From Acidobacteriota bacterium (lineage in GTDB: Bacteria > Acidobacteriota > Thermoanaerobaculia > Gp7-AA8): DNA of 64,000 nucleotides. The notes beneath the pieces are model-generated. The model was given only the letters and a program-made list of their open reading frames with translations. It was not told where the DNA came from and ran no database searches. Shown here one piece after another: positions 60,682-64,000 of the stretch (its first letter is position 1; every line of letters begins with the position of its first letter). The stretch is from assembly GCA_003223645.1 (NCBI GenBank), contig QHVT01000006.1:1-64000 (forward strand), read 5' to 3'. A program made the position numbers and the translations under genes.

Positions 60682-62769
60682 ATGCGCAAATCGACAATAA
60701 CTCTTCTGGCCCTCCTCGCCGCCGCCTGTGCGACCGCTCCCTCAACAAAACCCTCACAGCGAATCCCGCCTCCGCCTCAGACAGAAGTGCGGCCGAGGGC
60801 GGAGACTCTCCATGAGGTAGACATCACCGATCCCTATGCCTGGCTCGAGAACCAGACGGCGCCGGAAGTCCGCGACTGGATCGCGAAGCAGAACGCCTAC
60901 ACCGACCAGCTTCTCGGCACGCGTCCGGAGATCAAGCAGTTCGTGCCGCGGCTCACGGCGCTGATGAGCACGGACCAGTTCGACTTTCCGACGTATCGCA
61001 ACGGACGCTACTTCTACAAACGCCGCGCGGCGGGACAGGACCTCTATTCGATTTATGTCCGCGACAGCGTGAACGGTCCGGACCAGCTGCTCATCGATCC
61101 GGCACCGATGAGCACGAGCCACACGATCAGCGTCGACATCGCCGACGTCTCGAACGACGGATCGCTCCTCGCGTACAGCGTGCGGCAGGGAGGAGCGGAC
61201 GAGTTCGAAGTCCGATTCTTCGACGTCAAGCAAAAGAAAACGATCGGGCAGCCGCTGCCGGAAGCGCGCTATCAAAGCGTCAACTTCCTCACGCTCGACA
61301 AGGCCGGCCTCTTCTTCACGCGCATGACGCGCGACGGCATGCGCCTGTTCTACCGCGACGTCGCGGGCGGCGGCGAGACGATGTTGTTCGGCGACAAGCT
61401 CACCGCGGACAAGATCCTCTTCAGCAGTCTCTCGCCCGACGGCCGCTATCTATTGATCCACATCTTTCACGGATCGGCGCCGAAGAAGACGGAGATCTAC
61501 GTCGAAGACCTCAGCGACGCCGATCCGGTGGCGACGGTGGTCAACGATCTCGACGCGCGCTCGGTCGCGTTTCTGGCCGGCAAGAAACTCGTGATCCAGA
61601 CGAACTGGAACGCGCCGAACGAGCGGATCATGATCACCGACATCGAGCACCCGCAGCGCACGAACTGGCGCGAGCTCGTTCCCGAAAACAAGAACGCCGC
61701 GATCCAGGGAACGACCGTCGCCGGCGGACGCGTGTACGTGCGCTACCTCGAGAACGTGCAGCCGCGCATCACCGGCTACGACCTCGACGGACATGAGCAG
61801 GACACGATTCGCTTCGACACGTACGGAAATCTCGAAGACATGCAGGGGAGCTTCGAGGAGCCGGTCGCGTTCCTGCGATTCAGCTCGATCCACGTTCCGC
61901 CGACGGTCTATCAGTACGACGTCGCCAAAGGCGAGCGCACGATGTTCGCGCAACAGAACGCGCCGGTGAATGCCAACGACTTCGTCGTCGAACAGGTCTT
62001 CTATCCGTCGAAGGACGGCACGCGCGTCCCGATGTTCATGCTCTACAAGAAAGGCCTGCAGAAAAACGGCACCAACCCCACCTACCTCGGCGGATACGGC
62101 GGCTTTTTGCAAAGCCAGCTGCCGACGTTCTCGCCGCGCGCGGTCGTGTTCGCGGAGAAGGGCGGCATCTACGCGGTGGCGAATCTGCGCGGCGGCGGCG
62201 AGTACGGCGAGGCGTGGCATCGCGCCGGAATGCTCGACAAGAAACAGAACACGTTCGACGACTTCGCGGCCGCGGCCGAGTACCTGATCCGCGAGCGCTA
62301 CACATCATCCGAACATCTCGCCGTCGCAGGCGGCAGCAACGGCGGACTGCTCGTCGCGGCGTTCGCGACGCAGCATCCCGACCTCGCGAGCGCCGTCATC
62401 TGCCGCTTTCCGCTCATCGACATGCTGCGCTATCACAAGTACCTCGTCGGCAGTTTCTGGGTCCCCGAATACGGCAACCCCGACAACGAGGCAGACTTCA
62501 AGTGGATCTATCCCTACTCGCCGTATCAGCACGTGACGAAGGGGACGAAGTATCCGGCGATGCTCTTCATCAGCGGCGACTCCGACACGCGCGTCGCACC
62601 GCTGCACGCGCGCAAGATGACGGCGATGATGCAAGCCGCGAACGCGTCCGACAATCCGATCATGCTCCGCTACCACGTCTCGTCCGGACACTCCGGCGGC
62701 GAGCCGTTGCACGAGCAGGTACACAACCAGGCGGAGGAGTTGGCGTTTTTGTGGTGGCGGCTGAAGTAG
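60682..62769 (+). CDS. Prolyl oligopeptidase (S9A) lipoprotein
   Basis: 695 aa from ATG 60682, with a lipoprotein signal (LLALLAAACA). N-terminal seven-bladed propeller, then alpha/beta hydrolase. Catalytic Ser552 in GGSNGG, Asp in ISGDSDTRVAP, His in HVSSGHSGGE. Cleaves short peptides after Pro, here probably in the periplasm. Divergent from rpsU. Confidence 0.95.
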   Translation: MRKSTITLLALLAAACATAPSTKPSQRIPPPPQTEVRPRAETLHEVDITDPYAWLENQTAPEVRDWIAKQNAYTDQLLGTRPEIKQFVPRLTALMSTDQFDFPTYRNGRYFYKRRAAGQDLYSIYVRDSVNGPDQLLIDPAPMSTSHTISVDIADVSNDGSLLAYSVRQGGADEFEVRFFDVKQKKTIGQPLPEARYQSVNFLTLDKAGLFFTRMTRDGMRLFYRDVAGGGETMLFGDKLTADKILFSSLSPDGRYLLIHIFHGSAPKKTEIYVEDLSDADPVATVVNDLDARSVAFLAGKKLVIQTNWNAPNERIMITDIEHPQRTNWRELVPENKNAAIQGTTVAGGRVYVRYLENVQPRITGYDLDGHEQDTIRFDTYGNLEDMQGSFEEPVAFLRFSSIHVPPTVYQYDVAKGERTMFAQQNAPVNANDFVVEQVFYPSKDGTRVPMFMLYKKGLQKNGTNPTYLGGYGGFLQSQLPTFSPRAVVFAEKGGIYAVANLRGGGEYGEAWHRAGMLDKKQNTFDDFAAAAEYLIRERYTSSEHLAVAGGSNGGLLVAAFATQHPDLASAVICRFPLIDMLRYHKYLVGSFWVPEYGNPDNEADFKWIYPYSPYQHVTKGTKYPAMLFISGDSDTRVAPLHARKMTAMMQAANASDNPIMLRYHVSSGHSGGEPLHEQVHNQAEELAFLWWRLK

Positions 62770-62866
62770 GCTCAGAGGCTCAGAGGCTCATGGGCTCAGA
62801 GGCTCATGGGCTCATAGGAGATCGTTCCACTATGAGCCTGTGCGCCTATGAGCCCCTGCGCCTACG
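62769..62866. repeat. Tandem/inverted GAGGCTCA repeat (family G)
   Basis: Repeated GGCTCAGAGGCTCATGGGCTC units, then an inverted part (ATGAGCCTGTGCGCC) between convergent genes. Confidence 0.85.
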
Positions 62867-63479
62867 CTAGTAAATGCTCCACCCTCGCGATGATCGCCTC
62901 GATCGCGACCTGATTCTCACCCCCCTCGGGGATGATGAGATCGGCGTAGCGTTTCGACGGCTCGACGAACTCTTCGTGCATCGGACGCACGGTCGTCTCG
63001 TATTGCGTGATCACGGAGTCGACGCTGCGTCCGCGCTCGTTGATGTCGCGCTTCAGGCGCCGAACGAAGCGAATGTCGGCGGGCGTGTCGACGAACAACT
63101 TGATGTCGATCCGCTTGCGCAGCTCCGACTCGGCGAGGACGAGGATTCCTTCGACGATGACGACCTTGCGCGGCTCGACGCGCGTCGTCTCCGGTCTGCG
63201 CGCATGGGTCGTGAAGTCGTACAGCGGCACTTCGATCGACGAGCCTTTCGACAGCACGTCGAGATGACGCACGAGCAGCTCCGTCTCCAGCGAGTCGGGG
63301 TGATCGAAGTTGATGCCGTGGCGCTCTTCGGGCGAGAGGCCGTCGAAGTTGCGGTAGTAGGAGTCGTGCGAGATCCACTCGATGCGGTCTTTGCCGACGC
63401 GGTCGTAGATCGAGCGCGCGACCGTCGTCTTCCCCGATCCCGTTCCGCCGGCGATGCCGATGACGATCGGGACTTTCAG
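62862..63479 (-). CDS. udk: Uridine kinase, CTG start
   Basis: 205 aa. P-loop IAGGTGSGKTTVARS at 8-22, then SHDSYYRNFDGLSPEERHGI, NFDHPDSLETELL and RRLKRDINERGRS, as in Udk. Phosphorylates uridine and cytidine with GTP or ATP. No ATG, GTG or TTG lies between the P-loop and the upstream stop. CTG at 63479-63477 overlaps the TGA of the preceding gene (CTGA) and has GAGGAG 5 nt upstream, so it is the likely start. Confidence 0.93.
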   Translation of the reverse strand: MKVPIVIGIAGGTGSGKTTVARSIYDRVGKDRIEWISHDSYYRNFDGLSPEERHGINFDHPDSLETELLVRHLDVLSKGSSIEVPLYDFTTHARRPETTRVEPRKVVIVEGILVLAESELRKRIDIKLFVDTPADIRFVRRLKRDINERGRSVDSVITQYETTVRPMHEEFVEPSKRYADLIIPEGGENQVAIEAIIARVEHLLA

Positions 63480-63637
63480 GATTGCTCCTCGAGCTCGGCC
63501 TCGGTCAGAAAATCCGACGGATCATCCGCGCCGCACGTGTTGCACACGACCTGCGCGAGCTTTCCCTTCACGTACTCGAACTGATACGTCGGCGTGTCGC
63601 ACTGAAGACAGATCAAGTATTCGGGTTCGTCGCTCAT
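63476..63637 (-). CDS. Small zinc-ribbon protein
   Basis: 53 aa from ATG 63637. Two CxxC knuckles (ICLQCDT and VCNTCGA, about 20 residues apart) and an acidic tail (DFLTEAELEEQS). Overlaps udk by 4 nt (CTGA). Function unknown. Confidence 0.85.
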   Translation of the reverse strand: MSDEPEYLICLQCDTPTYQFEYVKGKLAQVVCNTCGADDPSDFLTEAELEEQS

Positions 63638-63655
63638 CGGCGGGAAAGGATAGCT

Positions 63656-63733
63656 GATTACGGGTTGCTCGGTTGCGCGGTCACGCGGTTGAATGCCGCG
63701 CAACTGCGCGACCGAGCAACTGCGCAACCGTTT
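63656..63733. repeat. Inverted repeat family F, copy 3
   Basis: GGTTGCTCGGTTGCGCGGTC...GCGACCGAGCAACTGCGCAACC between two minus-strand genes. Confidence 0.8.
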
Positions 63734-64000
63734 CATCTGGTGGCCACCCGCGGCTGCACGAACCTGCCCGTGTGCTCGTTGTCGATCACCGATCCATAAA
63801 CATAGGTCTCGCGCGACGCGCTCTCGATCACGACCGTGAAGTCGTCACCCTGCGAGATCGTCGGAAAGAGCGACTGGATCGATCGATGGACGAGGGACGT
63901 CGGCGGGACGGTGATGTACGAGATCGCGAGGTTGCGTCCGGGGATGCGTTGCAGCGCGAGCAGAAACTCGGCGGGCGTTTCGCCGAAGTTCACGAGGCCG
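63733..64000 (-). CDS. C-terminal part of an unrecognised protein
   Basis: The frame is open to the window edge, so the start lies outside. The visible 88 residues (NFGETPAEFLLALQRIPGRN, TISQGDDFTVVIESASRETY) look like the end of a soluble beta-rich domain. No family recognised. Confidence 0.65.
   Translation of the reverse strand, partial: GLVNFGETPAEFLLALQRIPGRNLAISYITVPPTSLVHRSIQSLFPTISQGDDFTVVIESASRETYVYGSVIDNEHTGRFVQPRVATR

Overview
This 64-kb window is high-GC chromosomal DNA from a free-living bacterium, most likely an acidobacterium (Acidobacteriota, perhaps near Thermoanaerobaculia). Pointers are a GWxTD-domain protein, an FG-GAP protein whose tail carries H-x-x-E-L-R motifs, membrane Ser/Thr kinases, secreted one-off proteins, and many families of palindromic intergenic repeats. 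No 16S rRNA gene is present, so the phylum is an inference.

Layout. 1-4.9 kb: an ankyrin-repeat protein (cut by the window edge) and a 1246-aa SIR2-STAND-TPR protein of the anti-phage type. 4.9-6.8 kb: no intact recognisable gene, only decayed fragments. 6.8-10.2 kb: secreted TPR and FG-GAP proteins. 10.6-18.5 kb: a tight three-gene operon made of a giant SEDS-glycosyltransferase/penicillin-binding-protein fusion, a zinc-ribbon GTPase and a single-pass membrane protein. This is the least familiar system here. 18.7-22.5 kb: M61 peptidase with two palindromic repeats translated in frame, acyl-CoA dehydrogenase, tRNA-Leu. 22.9-28.5 kb: polysaccharide export and decoration cluster (Wzm/Wzt ABC exporter, acyltransferase, epimerase, glycosyltransferase, methyltransferase). 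28.8-29.2 kb: a probable free-standing RNA with promoter and terminator on the minus strand. 29.3-34.5 kb: cupredoxin, cyclase-like/Ser-Thr kinase receptor, and a DarTG toxin-antitoxin pair.

34.7-48.2 kb: cNMP-binding/thioredoxin-reductase-like fusion, CsbD, cytochrome P450, AlkD-like repair protein, YegP, two PilT-type ATPases (one with a large HEAT-repeat N-terminus), a frameshifted phosphodiester glycosidase, a 49-aa membrane protein, a secreted cyclase-family enzyme, a dual-specificity phosphatase and a GWxTD/parvulin protein. 48.2-53.9 kb: a nucleotide cyclase-STAND-TPR regulator, a small XRE regulator with a helically phased array of about ten or more CCAAGG-type sites upstream of it, and a secreted lipoprotein. 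53.9-60.5 kb: the macromolecular-synthesis operon in the order rpsU-mutS2-dnaG-rpoD. 60.7-64 kb: prolyl oligopeptidase, uridine kinase starting at CTG, a small zinc-ribbon protein and a gene that leaves the window.

Palindromic repeat families (called A to H below) recur across the window, mostly between genes. Three copies lie inside coding regions without breaking the frame.
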